A DNA stretch of 64,000 bases. It comes from Bdellovibrio bacteriovorus str. Tiberius (GTDB taxonomy: Bacteria; Bdellovibrionota; Bdellovibrionia; Bdellovibrionales; Bdellovibrionaceae). Shown piece by piece: positions 43,401-52,746 of the stretch. Under the pieces are notes generated by a model that was not told the DNA's origin, made no database searches, and was given only the letters and a program-made list of their open reading frames with translations. The translations under genes and the position numbers were made by a program. The stretch is from the NCBI RefSeq assembly GCF_000317895.1, contig NC_019567.1:2480001-2544000 (forward strand), in the 5' to 3' direction. Each line of letters opens with the position of its first letter. Position 1 is the stretch's first letter.

Positions 43401-45382
43401 GTACATACGTCAGTAATCCGGACGAGGCAAAAGAGTACCTGAGCCGGTACAAGATCTTTTATATCGCCATCGGCTTTGCCCTGACCATCTTCACGATGCG
43501 TCTGTGGTATCTACAGATCATTTCTGGAAATGAGCTGCGCGAGTTCTCGGAAAAAAACCGTATCAAACAAAACAAAATCACTGCTCCGCGCGGACTGATG
43601 CTGGATCGTGATGGCAAGGTGCTGGTGGAAAATCTGCCGGGCTTTGAAGCGATCCTGTCCCCGCAGTACATTGAAAGCCTTGATGAGCTGGCAAAAACCG
43701 TCGGCCCGGTTCTGGGCATGGAGCCGGACAAGGTTGTTCTGAAGGTTCAGAAAAGCCGCCGTCAAAACGGTCCGTTTGCACAGATCCGTCTGAAAGAAAA
43801 CCTCAGCCGCGAAGAAGTTTTCCGTCTAAAACGCATGCGTCTGGACACTCCGGGGCTTGAAATCCGCGAATCCATCGTGCGCTTCTACCCGCTTCGTGAC
43901 AACGGCGCCCAGCTGTTTGGTTACGTGGGTGAGATCTCAAAACGTCAGTTGCCGGTACTAAACGACCTGTACAAGGGCGCACTGAAATTTGATCAGGGTG
44001 ACATCATCGGCAAATCGGGCCTGGAAGAAACTCTGGAAAGAGACATCCGTGGTTCTGACGGCGTCAGCTTCATCCAGGTCGATGCCCACGGGCGTGAAAC
44101 TGTGACTCAGACACCGAACATTTACGGTGAGCAGATCAAGGACATGATCCCGGTTCACGGGAACAACGCCATTTTGACGATTGACCGTGATATCCAGGAA
44201 GCGGCCTTTAAATCCTTCATGAGCCTGAATCGTATCGGTGCCGTCGTAGCCATGCGAACCAACGGTGAAATTTTGGCGTGGGTCAGCACCCCGTCTTTTG
44301 ATCCGAATGAGTTTTCCACCGGTATTTCGGCGCAAACCTGGTCGAAACTGATCAACGATCCGTTCAAACCACTGCGCAACAAAGTCATCCAGGATCACAA
44401 TGCCCCGGGTTCGACTTTCAAACCCTTGGTGGCAGTTCCGGCTTTGCAGGAAAAAGTGATCACCCCGACAACGATTGTCTCGGCTCCGGGTGTGTTCTAT
44501 TTCGGCCGTCGTCCTTATCATGACCACTTAAAAGGCGGTCACGGTAACATCACGGTGTTTGAAGCCCTGGAAAGATCCTCCAACGTGTTCTTCTATAAAA
44601 TGGGTATCGCGTTGGGCGTTGATAAAATGTTCGACTATATCAGTCTGCTGGGTATCGGCCAGAAAACCGGTATCGAGCTGGCGCGTGAGGTTTCCGGAAC
44701 CATGCCAAACTCGGCTTGGAAGAAATCCACGGTCGGTGAAGAATGGCAGCCGGGGGAAAATCTTTCCACGGCGATTGGTCAGGGCTTCGTGAACGTGACT
44801 CCGCTTTCCATGGCGATTGCTTACAACGCGATCGGCACCGAAGGAAAAGTCGTAAAACCATTCCTGCTTAGAAAGATCATCGATCAGGACGGAAAAGTCC
44901 TGCGCGAAAACTTCCCGCAAGTGGTTCGTGATCTGCAACAGACGCAGCCAAATGGCGTGCACATCTCTGCAGAAACGTTCAAAACGGTCAAAGAAGGCAT
45001 GCGACGCGTGGCCAATGGCGAGCGCGGGACTGCAAAACGCTATAAAGTTCCGGGCGTGCAAATGGCCGGTAAAACCGGTACGGCCCAGGTCATGGGCTTC
45101 TCTGCAGATCAGATCTATGCGAAGTGCGAAAGCCGTCCGATTCATATGCGTCACCATGGTTGGTTCATTGCGTTTGCTCCGGCAGACAATCCTGAAATCA
45201 CCATCGCTGCATTGGCTGAACACTCGTGCCACGGAAGTTCCGGGGCGGCACCGATTGTTCGCGACATTGTGGAGGCTTATTTCATGAAATATCACCCTGA
45301 AGTGATCGAAGCGGCGTTGAAAGCCACTGGTGGCAAACGCGCGCAAGCTCCGGCAGCCGCACCGGAAATTGAAGGAGAATAA
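43397..45382 (+). CDS. mrdA: penicillin-binding protein 2, elongation transpeptidase
   Basis: A 661-residue class B PBP. One N-terminal membrane segment (about 20-40), a pedestal domain, and the transpeptidase motifs STFK (Ser339), SSN (394-396) and KTGT (559-562). It cross-links peptidoglycan during side-wall elongation with RodA as glycosyltransferase partner. The ATG overlaps the mreD stop, and rodA starts two bases after its stop. The C-terminal Ala/Pro-rich tail is short. Confidence 0.96.
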   Translation: MSTYVSNPDEAKEYLSRYKIFYIAIGFALTIFTMRLWYLQIISGNELREFSEKNRIKQNKITAPRGLMLDRDGKVLVENLPGFEAILSPQYIESLDELAKTVGPVLGMEPDKVVLKVQKSRRQNGPFAQIRLKENLSREEVFRLKRMRLDTPGLEIRESIVRFYPLRDNGAQLFGYVGEISKRQLPVLNDLYKGALKFDQGDIIGKSGLEETLERDIRGSDGVSFIQVDAHGRETVTQTPNIYGEQIKDMIPVHGNNAILTIDRDIQEAAFKSFMSLNRIGAVVAMRTNGEILAWVSTPSFDPNEFSTGISAQTWSKLINDPFKPLRNKVIQDHNAPGSTFKPLVAVPALQEKVITPTTIVSAPGVFYFGRRPYHDHLKGGHGNITVFEALERSSNVFFYKMGIALGVDKMFDYISLLGIGQKTGIELAREVSGTMPNSAWKKSTVGEEWQPGENLSTAIGQGFVNVTPLSMAIAYNAIGTEGKVVKPFLLRKIIDQDGKVLRENFPQVVRDLQQTQPNGVHISAETFKTVKEGMRRVANGERGTAKRYKVPGVQMAGKTGTAQVMGFSADQIYAKCESRPIHMRHHGWFIAFAPADNPEITIAALAEHSCHGSSGAAPIVRDIVEAYFMKYHPEVIEAALKATGGKRAQAPAAAPEIEGE

Positions 45383-45384
45383 GA

Positions 45385-46509
45385 GTGTTTACCTCTTTGC
45401 ATGTTGAAGAAAGAACCCTCTTCAAGAAATTAGACATCAATCTGATCATCGTGATCCTGGCCCTGAATGTGATCGGTTTGATCAATCTTTGGAGCGCCAC
45501 CCATGGCCCGACAACTCAGGACGTGGCGTCCTTGTTCATTTCCCAGATCATGTGGTTGATCGTGGGCTGGACGGTATTCCTGGTTGTAACCATTTTGGAT
45601 TATTCTGTCGTCACCCGCATTGCGCTGATTGCCTATGTGCTGAATCTGGGCGCGATTTTGTATGTGACCTTCTTTGGTAAGGTTGCCCTGGGTGCGCAGC
45701 GCTGGATTGATCTGGGCTTCTTCCGTTACCAGCCGTCTGAAACGATGAAGTTGGCGCTCATTATGCTGATGGCTAAGATCCTTGCCACACGCAGCACTCA
45801 CGGTTCGGGCATGGGCTTGAAAGAACTGGCCCTGCCACTGACCGCACTGTTGATTCCATTTGGTCTGGTTGTTGAACAACCGGATTTGGGAACGGCGATG
45901 ATGCTGGCAGCGATCGGCGGATCCATGCTGATCTTTGCAAAAATCCGCAAAAGCATTCTGGCGACAATCATTGCCTTGGGAATCATCGCCATTCCCATCG
46001 CCTGGAAATTCGTTTTGCATGATTATCAGAAAAACCGCGTTTTGACGTTCCTGTCCCCGACCAGTGACCCTCGTGGTACCGGTTACAACAGCATCCAGTC
46101 AAAAATCGCCGTGGGTTCCGGCCGCTTCTTTGGAAAAGGCTTTATGAAAGGCACCCAGTCCCAGCTGGAGTTCCTGCCAGAACGTCACACGGACTTTATT
46201 TACTCGGTTCTAAGTGAAGAGCATGGCTTCGTCGGCTCGATCGCTGTGGTGGGTTTGTTCTGCTTCCTGTTCATCACCGGAATCCGCATTGCCTCCAACG
46301 CCCGCGACAAGTTCGGGGCTTTGTTAACAGTCGGAGTCCTTTGTTACATCTTCTGGCATATGTTCGTGAACATCGGGATGGTTATCGGACTTCTGCCCAT
46401 CGTGGGGGTTCCGTTACCGCTGCTGTCTTACGGTGGATCCAGCATGCTGACCACCATGGCCGGTCTGGGCCTGGTGTCGAGTGTCGCTTATCGCAGATAT
46501 CTGTTCTAG
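45385..46509 (+). CDS. rodA: SEDS-family peptidoglycan glycosyltransferase RodA
   Basis: A 374-residue polytopic protein of the SEDS family (FtsW/RodA/SpoVE) with about ten membrane segments. Diagnostic pieces are GAQRWIDLGFFRYQPSE, VVEQPDLGTAMM, and the C-terminal GVPLPLLSYGGSSMLT. It polymerises lipid II and works with PBP2. GTG start with AAGGAG seven bases upstream. Last gene of the operon, followed by a strong terminator. Confidence 0.96.
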   Translation: MFTSLHVEERTLFKKLDINLIIVILALNVIGLINLWSATHGPTTQDVASLFISQIMWLIVGWTVFLVVTILDYSVVTRIALIAYVLNLGAILYVTFFGKVALGAQRWIDLGFFRYQPSETMKLALIMLMAKILATRSTHGSGMGLKELALPLTALLIPFGLVVEQPDLGTAMMLAAIGGSMLIFAKIRKSILATIIALGIIAIPIAWKFVLHDYQKNRVLTFLSPTSDPRGTGYNSIQSKIAVGSGRFFGKGFMKGTQSQLEFLPERHTDFIYSVLSEEHGFVGSIAVVGLFCFLFITGIRIASNARDKFGALLTVGVLCYIFWHMFVNIGMVIGLLPIVGVPLPLLSYGGSSMLTTMAGLGLVSSVAYRRYLF

Positions 46510-46529
46510 AGTTCATTAAAAACAGAAAT

Positions 46530-46558
46530 AAAAAAGGCAGGTTCATCCTGCCTTTTTT
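46530..46558. terminator. bidirectional intrinsic terminator
   Basis: AAAAAAGGCAGG / CCTGCCTTTTTT perfect 12-bp stem with a five-base loop, between rodA and a convergent gene. Confidence 0.95.
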
Positions 46559-46560
46559 AT

Positions 46561-49500
46561 TTAGAACAATGCATGCAGCAGAACCCGGCGATTGACCCGG
46601 TCAAGCATCATCAGCCCCAAAGGACTCACTTCAAGACGGACATGGGTTAAACCCATATTCACCCCACTGACCAAGGCCGATCGCGCCGGCATGTTCAAAC
46701 CTGCCGTCGAAATCTGGCGCCAGCCCAGAGTGGCGTGAGCCGCCCACACCTGCACCGTGCCTGTCGGAGACTCCGATGCCGCAGAAACAAAATACATCCA
46801 ACCCGTCGATTCATCATAACGGGAATGAGTCCACAGCGTCACTGCCGCCGGGTATCCGGCCAAAGAGGCATAATCCACCACATCAAAGTAAGTCGGAGTG
46901 GCATCCAGGATTTTAAATTTTTTCAGTTTCATATCATCGACAACCCAAAGATTGCCATCGCTGGCCTTTTGCAATCCCACCACATCTTTCAGCGGGCTGC
47001 TTTGCAAGGTTGCCGGAGCCAGCTCTGTCGCTGCCGGGGCCGACTGAGGGTCCCCCATCACACCGGCAATAAAGGTCACGGTTGTGCCATTGGAGCGGAA
47101 AAGCATCAGGTTGCGCTGCGAACCAGAGTTTTCTGTACCCGTGAAGTAAAGATTTTCGTCACCACCAAAATCCATCAGGTAACGATAGTTCGAAACCAGA
47201 ACATTCGCCCCCGCGCCAAATGACGAATTGTACGTCGGGAAGCTTGCCGCCCCCGAGTTGGTCCGCAAATAGCGCACGGGTGTCGTGGCTGCCGCTATTG
47301 TTCCCGCCAGGGGATCATAAGAGCCAAGATTCAAGGCGTTGATATAACGGGTGTCACCCGAAACTCCCGCCACCGTCAAAATCGTGCCGGCACCATTGAC
47401 GGCGATCCCCGCTGTCGCCATGGAGTTGGCGATCGTCACGTTGTTATAACCCGTCGAAATTGTGGTGGCCACTCCAGAACCGTCAAATTCGATGCGACGC
47501 AGGTGACTGAGTGCACGCACATACAAGGTGTTGTTGCGATAAAGCAGATCGCTGATTTCTGAAAACAAGACTTTGCGCAAATCCGCTGGACTGCCATCGG
47601 TATTGTTGCCGATCGTCGTCAGCGGATTATCGGCAACAACCGTATAAGTCCAAGCCTCATCCGGGCCGCTCCACTCTTTGTATTTCAATTCAAACAATTG
47701 ATTGGTGGAACTGAAAACCAGCATCGAGCTGCGGGCACTTCCCACAAAAAGACGTATGCTGGTATTGCCACGCTCAACAGGAACAACATTGGTTTTATAG
47801 GTTTCAGTGTCGGTATTAAAGACCATGGCCTGATTCCCCGTCTCTGAGGACCCATAACAGACCAGCAAAGCCGTGTCTGACGATGAGGTGTTCGGCTGGC
47901 ACTGGGAAGCCTGCAACGGAAGATTTGGATTGCCGGATTCTTTCAGACGATAGCCGCCTTCCATGCTGCCTCGCAAAGACATACTCGGACCGGTCCCCGT
48001 TCCGGCGCGGGGAATAAGCCAGATTTTGGAAAGATCCGCAGAAATAATCATCCCCATCTGATTCAAGCTGCTGCAAGGTATAGGCAAATCCGCGCCCGCA
48101 GTTTCCACGGCTGGCGCGACACTGGAGCAAGTCCCCGCCACTCCCACAATTTTCTGAGGCGTGCTGGCCGGATTACTCAAATCCAAAGAATAGAAAACAA
48201 AGTTGTCATAATAGATGTAATATCGCTCCAGCACCAGGCGTTCGTACTCGATACCACTGGTGTACTTTCTTTCCGGCAAAGTCCGAATGGAAAGAAGCTG
48301 CCCGTCTGACAGACGGATGCGCAGCAAAGCCGAACACGAAACAGATTTACCTGACGCCACATAAGCAACGTCATTGGCGTCGATTCCCAAAAGCAGAGCG
48401 CCATCCAGGAAGCCGGCGGCGCATTTTTCTTCTGACAGACTTCCATAGACACGCTTCACGGAAGCCGTCTGACGGTCGATCTTCATCAATGCGCCGGATT
48501 TGATATAGTAGAAATTATTATTGCTGTCCCCGTAAAAGAAAGAACGATCCAGATCCGCTTTGGCCACGTTGACGTTTTCACTCAACGCACTTCCGCCCAC
48601 CAGAATTTTCCACGGCGAGTTATACAAACCCGAAGTGGTCTGACTGATCGCCCCGCTTTGCGAACTGCAGCTGACCTTGAATTTCAATGGCAGCGACGTC
48701 GTCACAGCGACCCCCGAAGGAGTAGTCACCGGCACAGTCCATGAATAGGGTGCATTCGGCAGGTTGGTGCCGATCACATGGTAGGTTAAACCATCATCTA
48801 CCGAATAAGACAGCTCGCCCACAGGCAGCGCCGGCAGAACTCCGGACGAACTGCAATTCCAGGACAGGCTGTGAGTGCTGGATGGCGCCAGAGTATTGCC
48901 CTCTGCAGGCCCGGTCCAGCTCAGTTCAGGGGGTGCTTCGGGTTGATAGTTTACGATGGCCGAAACCACATTACTTTCCAGCCCCGTCGTACTGCGCACC
49001 TTTACATAAACCGTTTTGTCGCCAGCCAGGGCACTCAGTCTAAAAGACGATTTCGCGCCGGTGTAATTCACCCACGAAGCCCCGGTGAACAGCGTACTTT
49101 CTGAAAGCATGATCTCTTTGATCGGAGCCACTTGCGAAAACACCGTCAAGGCCACGTTGATATCCGGAACAAAGACCACCGGCGCCCCCTCAGCCAGCAC
49201 CAGATCCAGCACACGCAAAACCGGGGACGTCATCTCGACCGCAAAAACCTTGGAAAGCTGACGGGTCTCATTCCCCGCCTCGTCTGTCACAGAGATCCGG
49301 TACCGGGCGGTCGTGATATCTGCTGAGGGCATCGCAATTCCTGAAAGTGTGTAGGTCTGCTCATTGTTATCACCGGCATTCGCAGCGACCCGTCCGGCTT
49401 CGGACCATGCGGAGCCATCGAAAAATTCAACAATAAACTCAGCCCCGGCTTCGATGTTTTCTTCCGTCAATTTCCAGGACACCGAACCATTGGTTCCACC

Positions 49501-50208
49501 GCGAACTGCCGAAGGACTGGTGATCGCAATTTCCGGAGGCAAAATATCAACAGTCCAGGTCTGTTGCGGCACGGAAGACACATTCCCCGCGCGATCACGA
49601 CTGCGCAATTCAAAAGTATGCTCACCATGAGACAACGCCGTCAGCACAACCGGACTCAGACAAAGTCCCCACGAACCTCCATCAGTACGGCATTCCGTGT
49701 TTTCGATGCCGGATCCCCCAGGGTTGTCACCCGATGTGAAAGTAAAATTGGCTGCGGCCCCGTCAATAGTGGCTGGTCCCGACACCACGGCCACTGTCGG
49801 AGATGTCAAATCAACCGTCCATTTCAAAGACGTGATACCAAACTTATCCGAGCCGGTGCCGCCGCGAATCTGGAACAGGCATTCGCCTTCGAAGAGATCG
49901 TTTAATTCAATGGATTTTTCGGCACTGCCACCTTCAATGCGGATCCAGCCATTGCTCATGGCAGTGGGATCGTCGGGATTGATCCGATATTCATAATATT
50001 CCGGCACAATACCACGAGGTTTGAATGTGATGGTTTTTGAAGAGCTGTTGGAAAATTCGTTTTGCGACGGGCCTTGCGAAAATTCAATATCCATACTTGT
50101 CGCTTCATAGGTCGCCGTCATCCAACCACATCCGGTTAGCCACAGTGACAGTACAAGTATAAGCAGAGGTGCAAAAAGACGACCCCGAACATCTGCTATA
50201 GATCCCAT
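46561..50208 (-). CDS. giant lipoprotein with Ig-like domains and propeller-type repeats
   Basis: A 1215-residue lipoprotein (lipobox LTGC, Cys27). The N-terminal third contains several bacterial Ig-like domains (DLTSPTVAVVSGP, SRDRAGNVSSVPQQTW, DILPPEIAITSP). The C-terminal two thirds hold long repeats of beta character such as GSGVATTIST and DGNLWVVDDMKLKKFK that suggest an NHL-type beta-propeller. It is probably surface exposed and adhesive. No Shine-Dalgarno is obvious at the ATG, so the exact start is less certain. The promoter region of about 300 bases upstream is shared divergently with the transglycosylase gene. Confidence 0.82.
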   Translation of the reverse strand: MGSIADVRGRLFAPLLILVLSLWLTGCGWMTATYEATSMDIEFSQGPSQNEFSNSSSKTITFKPRGIVPEYYEYRINPDDPTAMSNGWIRIEGGSAEKSIELNDLFEGECLFQIRGGTGSDKFGITSLKWTVDLTSPTVAVVSGPATIDGAAANFTFTSGDNPGGSGIENTECRTDGGSWGLCLSPVVLTALSHGEHTFELRSRDRAGNVSSVPQQTWTVDILPPEIAITSPSAVRGGTNGSVSWKLTEENIEAGAEFIVEFFDGSAWSEAGRVAANAGDNNEQTYTLSGIAMPSADITTARYRISVTDEAGNETRQLSKVFAVEMTSPVLRVLDLVLAEGAPVVFVPDINVALTVFSQVAPIKEIMLSESTLFTGASWVNYTGAKSSFRLSALAGDKTVYVKVRSTTGLESNVVSAIVNYQPEAPPELSWTGPAEGNTLAPSSTHSLSWNCSSSGVLPALPVGELSYSVDDGLTYHVIGTNLPNAPYSWTVPVTTPSGVAVTTSLPLKFKVSCSSQSGAISQTTSGLYNSPWKILVGGSALSENVNVAKADLDRSFFYGDSNNNFYYIKSGALMKIDRQTASVKRVYGSLSEEKCAAGFLDGALLLGIDANDVAYVASGKSVSCSALLRIRLSDGQLLSIRTLPERKYTSGIEYERLVLERYYIYYDNFVFYSLDLSNPASTPQKIVGVAGTCSSVAPAVETAGADLPIPCSSLNQMGMIISADLSKIWLIPRAGTGTGPSMSLRGSMEGGYRLKESGNPNLPLQASQCQPNTSSSDTALLVCYGSSETGNQAMVFNTDTETYKTNVVPVERGNTSIRLFVGSARSSMLVFSSTNQLFELKYKEWSGPDEAWTYTVVADNPLTTIGNNTDGSPADLRKVLFSEISDLLYRNNTLYVRALSHLRRIEFDGSGVATTISTGYNNVTIANSMATAGIAVNGAGTILTVAGVSGDTRYINALNLGSYDPLAGTIAAATTPVRYLRTNSGAASFPTYNSSFGAGANVLVSNYRYLMDFGGDENLYFTGTENSGSQRNLMLFRSNGTTVTFIAGVMGDPQSAPAATELAPATLQSSPLKDVVGLQKASDGNLWVVDDMKLKKFKILDATPTYFDVVDYASLAGYPAAVTLWTHSRYDESTGWMYFVSAASESPTGTVQVWAAHATLGWRQISTAGLNMPARSALVSGVNMGLTHVRLEVSPLGLMMLDRVNRRVLLHALF

Positions 50209-50506
50209 ACAAGGCTTTTCGGTCTAAACATCGAAACATAGAGAGTTATCCTCTATAACAAGACCTTTTATGCTCCCATTTTTCACATTATGAAAACGTC
50301 TCACAGTGGGTGTCTCGAAACAGGATTCCATCCCATATCGACTAACCACTAATCAGACAGTGTTCATACATTGGTTGACACCCCCCTTTGCCAGCTTCAA
50401 TCCATGGCATTTGAAAGGTGCTTCAAAGCAAGACCTGAAACATTCCGCACACCTGGCCGTTCGGCACGGCACTTGAACTATACCTCTGTAACAGGAGGAC
50501 GCGGAT
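50209..50506. other. divergent intergenic region
   Basis: Nearly 300 bases without a gene between the giant lipoprotein (minus) and the transglycosylase (plus). It contains a six-base inverted repeat ATAGAG/CTCTAT at 50238-50256 and a TTGACA at 50375 without a convincing -10 partner. An AGGAGG-like ribosome site precedes the transglycosylase ATG. Nothing else is recognised. Confidence 0.5.
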
Positions 50507-51226
50507 ATGAAAACGAAACATCTCAAAATCGGAATCGCCTTTGTCACCGCATCGCTCACGTCGGTTCTATTTAATAACTTTTCTTTCACCCAGTGGCAGC
50601 GCCCTGAGGTGCCAGCGATTGAAAGCGTGAACGAAGCTTCACGTGTTTCTCACGCGAAAGAACTGCTGGGTGGCGGCTATAAAGGCAGTGACGCCCAGAA
50701 AATTGAAGGTCAAAAGGCATTGAATCAGGCCATTCTTTCCAAAGTTCAATCTCAGTTGCCGGCAAAATTCAAAGGCCAGGCGCGTGCCATCGCCCGCACG
50801 GTGATTTCTGAAAGTGCCAAATACGGTATGGATCCGGTGTTTGTTCTGGCCGTGATCAAAACTGAATCCAAATTCAATCCATTGGTGGTGGGTCGCCATG
50901 GTGAAATCGGTCTGATGCAAATCAAACCGGACACGGCGGAATGGATCGCAAAGAAATTTGATCTGCCTTTCAACGGCAAAAAGACTTTGCAAAGCCCGTC
51001 TGCGAACATCAAGATCGGCATGGCTTACATGAACTATCTGCGTGCAAAGTTCGACAAAAAGGCGATGAAGTATGTCAGCGCTTATAATATGGGTCCGACA
51101 AATGTGCGCCGTCTGCTGGCTAAAAACGTGAAACCGGCAGAATACAATTCACGTGTGATGAAGAACTACAGCGTTCTTTACTCCAACATCAATTCCAAAA
51201 ACCCGCACACCTTGGCGGCTCTGTAA
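50507..51226 (+). CDS. lytic transglycosylase (SLT domain)
   Basis: A 239-residue exported protein with an N-terminal hydrophobic signal or anchor. The SLT domain (about 98-225) shows the catalytic Glu120 in VIKTESKFNP, the GLMQIKP motif and AYNMGPTNV. It cleaves peptidoglycan glycan strands with formation of 1,6-anhydroMurNAc, in cell-wall turnover or in entry into or remodelling of prey. An RNA-like structured region follows the gene. Confidence 0.93.
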   Translation: MKTKHLKIGIAFVTASLTSVLFNNFSFTQWQRPEVPAIESVNEASRVSHAKELLGGGYKGSDAQKIEGQKALNQAILSKVQSQLPAKFKGQARAIARTVISESAKYGMDPVFVLAVIKTESKFNPLVVGRHGEIGLMQIKPDTAEWIAKKFDLPFNGKKTLQSPSANIKIGMAYMNYLRAKFDKKAMKYVSAYNMGPTNVRRLLAKNVKPAEYNSRVMKNYSVLYSNINSKNPHTLAAL

Positions 51227-51241
51227 TACACAAGTGTTCCC

Positions 51242-51348
51242 GCTCGCGATTGCGATCAGCGAGCATATCGTAAGGGGCTCAATCCACAGGCACCAAACTT
51301 GGCCCGCATCCCGCGGTGGTAAGGATGCCAAAGATTGTCCCCTTTTTT
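51242..51348 (+). ncRNA. candidate structured RNA 1 with TAAGGATG hairpin
   Basis: First hairpin GCTCGC/GCGAGC (51242-51264). A second domain is closed by AAGGGG (51272-51277) and CCCCTT (51339-51344) followed by a T-run (51343-51348), a terminator-like end. Inside it, TGG-TAAGGATG-CCA (51317-51330) is a small hairpin that shares its loop with candidate RNA 2. An alternative pairing GCATCC/GGATGC (51306-51328) would bury the loop. It may be a small RNA or the structured 3' end of the transglycosylase mRNA. Confidence 0.5.
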
Positions 51349-51443
51349 GCGTTTCAGACACTCCCCTGCCTTCTACCACAATTTAATGGTTTCTCGCATT
51401 GGAACGGTTATCGCAAGAAAACCTCCTATCAGGAGAAAACCAT

Positions 51444-52004
51444 ATGAAAAAGAGTCTGACGGCCCTGGTGGCCCTGTTCCTATTAAGCAGTATCGGTCAC
51501 GCAGCCCCTTATTATACTGGTATCGGGTGTAACGAAGAAGGCACGTCGTGCACCTTCGGAAAGCCCTCTAAACGCGTTCTGCAGTGGTCCCGCAAAGGTA
51601 CAATTGATGAACTGGGTTCCCGTTGTGAGAAATTCTTCGACAATCTGGAACAGCGTCAGCGTGTGATCGGCACTCAGCGCGCGATCGACCTGAAGTACAA
51701 GAACTTCACCTATAACTGGGTTGCGGGCGACCTTGATCAGAATGGTCACGCCAAAATCAAATGCCATATTGAATTGCACTCTGAAATCGCTGACGTGAAA
51801 ATCGTGGGCGAAAAAGTAAAAAGTCTTTACTGGGTTTGTGAAAACGAAAACAGCGGCGGCATCTGCAAAAACTACGAGTCTGATTGCGAAGCTCTTCGTC
51901 AGCAGACCCTGAAAGACCCTTCTGTTCTGGATGCAACGATCTATCGTGGCGCGTCCCTGATGCAGGGTAATATCTGCGACGTGGTGGCAGCTCGTTTCAA
52001 ATAG
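51444..52004 (+). CDS. cysteine-rich secreted protein
   Basis: A 186-residue exported protein with signal peptide ending at GHAAP. The mature part has eight cysteines (29, 36, 61, 107, 132, 141, 148, 178), an even number consistent with four disulfides, so it should be oxidised in the periplasm or outside. The ATG at 51444 has AGGAG; the open frame 15 codons upstream is unsupported. A strong terminator follows. No known family; function unknown. Confidence 0.82.
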   Translation: MKKSLTALVALFLLSSIGHAAPYYTGIGCNEEGTSCTFGKPSKRVLQWSRKGTIDELGSRCEKFFDNLEQRQRVIGTQRAIDLKYKNFTYNWVAGDLDQNGHAKIKCHIELHSEIADVKIVGEKVKSLYWVCENENSGGICKNYESDCEALRQQTLKDPSVLDATIYRGASLMQGNICDVVAARFK

Positions 52005-52027
52005 TCCTGACTTCACTCTTCTCTAAT

Positions 52028-52058
52028 AAAAAAGCCGGAGCATACCTCCGGCTTTTTT
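52028..52058. terminator. bidirectional intrinsic terminator
   Basis: AAAAAAGCCGGAG / CTCCGGCTTTTTT perfect 13-bp stem between convergent genes. Confidence 0.95.
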
Positions 52059-52068
52059 ATTTTTACAC

Positions 52069-52716
52069 TTAAGCGGCGCTGCGCCCCCGGGCCCGGGATA
52101 TTTCACGACACTCATTCAGCATCTGGTCATAATAGCTCAAAGTCTGCCGCAGGTTCTGCATCACCACCACCTGGTCATCCGGCGACAGCGTGGCAATCTT
52201 ATTCAGAGCCTCTTCGGTATGCCCCACGTCCTCTTCCGCATGCACGCGGATAAAGTGCGCGGCCTTCGGGCCCCAGGCTTTTTCAATGCGTTTGTTCATG
52301 TAATCACCAAAGTGCGCGGCCAGTGCTTCCAGCCCCAGAATGTATCCAAAGAAGGCCATCGGTGAATGGTGTTCAATATAATAGTACTGCGTCTGATAAA
52401 GCGCGCAGGTGCCCGGCATTTCCGGCCACTCGTCCATCTTGCTGCCCAGGGTTTTCAGATCATTCACCAGCAACTTGTCGTGGCCTTTTTCTTCCGCACA
52501 ATGAGCCAGGAACCGGTTGTGGAACTCGGGCGCCCCAAACGGAGTGCGCGCCCCGGCCATGGCCAGCAGGCGTGTTGTGTGCCGGGCAAAATAGAAGGTC
52601 TGTGACACCCAGGCGGAATAGGCGTTTTTATCCTCCCACGGGAAAGCTTCGATCTGTTTTTTGGAGAAATTCAAAAGGGTCATCAGTTCATCGTTAACGT
52701 TCTTATTGTTAGGCAT
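52069..52716 (-). CDS. heme-oxygenase-like (HDO/TenA/PqqC fold) metalloenzyme
   Basis: A 215-residue all-helical protein. Putative metal ligands are in HCAEEKGHD (Glu75/76, His79), Glu130 (GYILGLEAL) and HAEEDVGH (His159, Asp163, His166), the arrangement seen in heme-oxygenase-like diiron oxidases and oxygenases. It is 30 bases downstream of an acyltransferase-like gene, so the pair is probably cotranscribed. A small biosynthetic reaction such as oxidation of an acylated amino compound is possible. The substrate is unknown. Confidence 0.78.
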   Translation of the reverse strand: MPNNKNVNDELMTLLNFSKKQIEAFPWEDKNAYSAWVSQTFYFARHTTRLLAMAGARTPFGAPEFHNRFLAHCAEEKGHDKLLVNDLKTLGSKMDEWPEMPGTCALYQTQYYYIEHHSPMAFFGYILGLEALAAHFGDYMNKRIEKAWGPKAAHFIRVHAEEDVGHTEEALNKIATLSPDDQVVVMQNLRQTLSYYDQMLNECREISRARGRSAA

Positions 52717-52746
52717 TTGTCTCTCTTTTCAGGTTTTATAAAACCA

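Noticed and set aside
51242-51348. GEMM-type c-di-GMP riboswitch in the intergenic RNA
   Set aside because: The conserved GEMM core segments are not present; only the general idea of a structured RNA remains.
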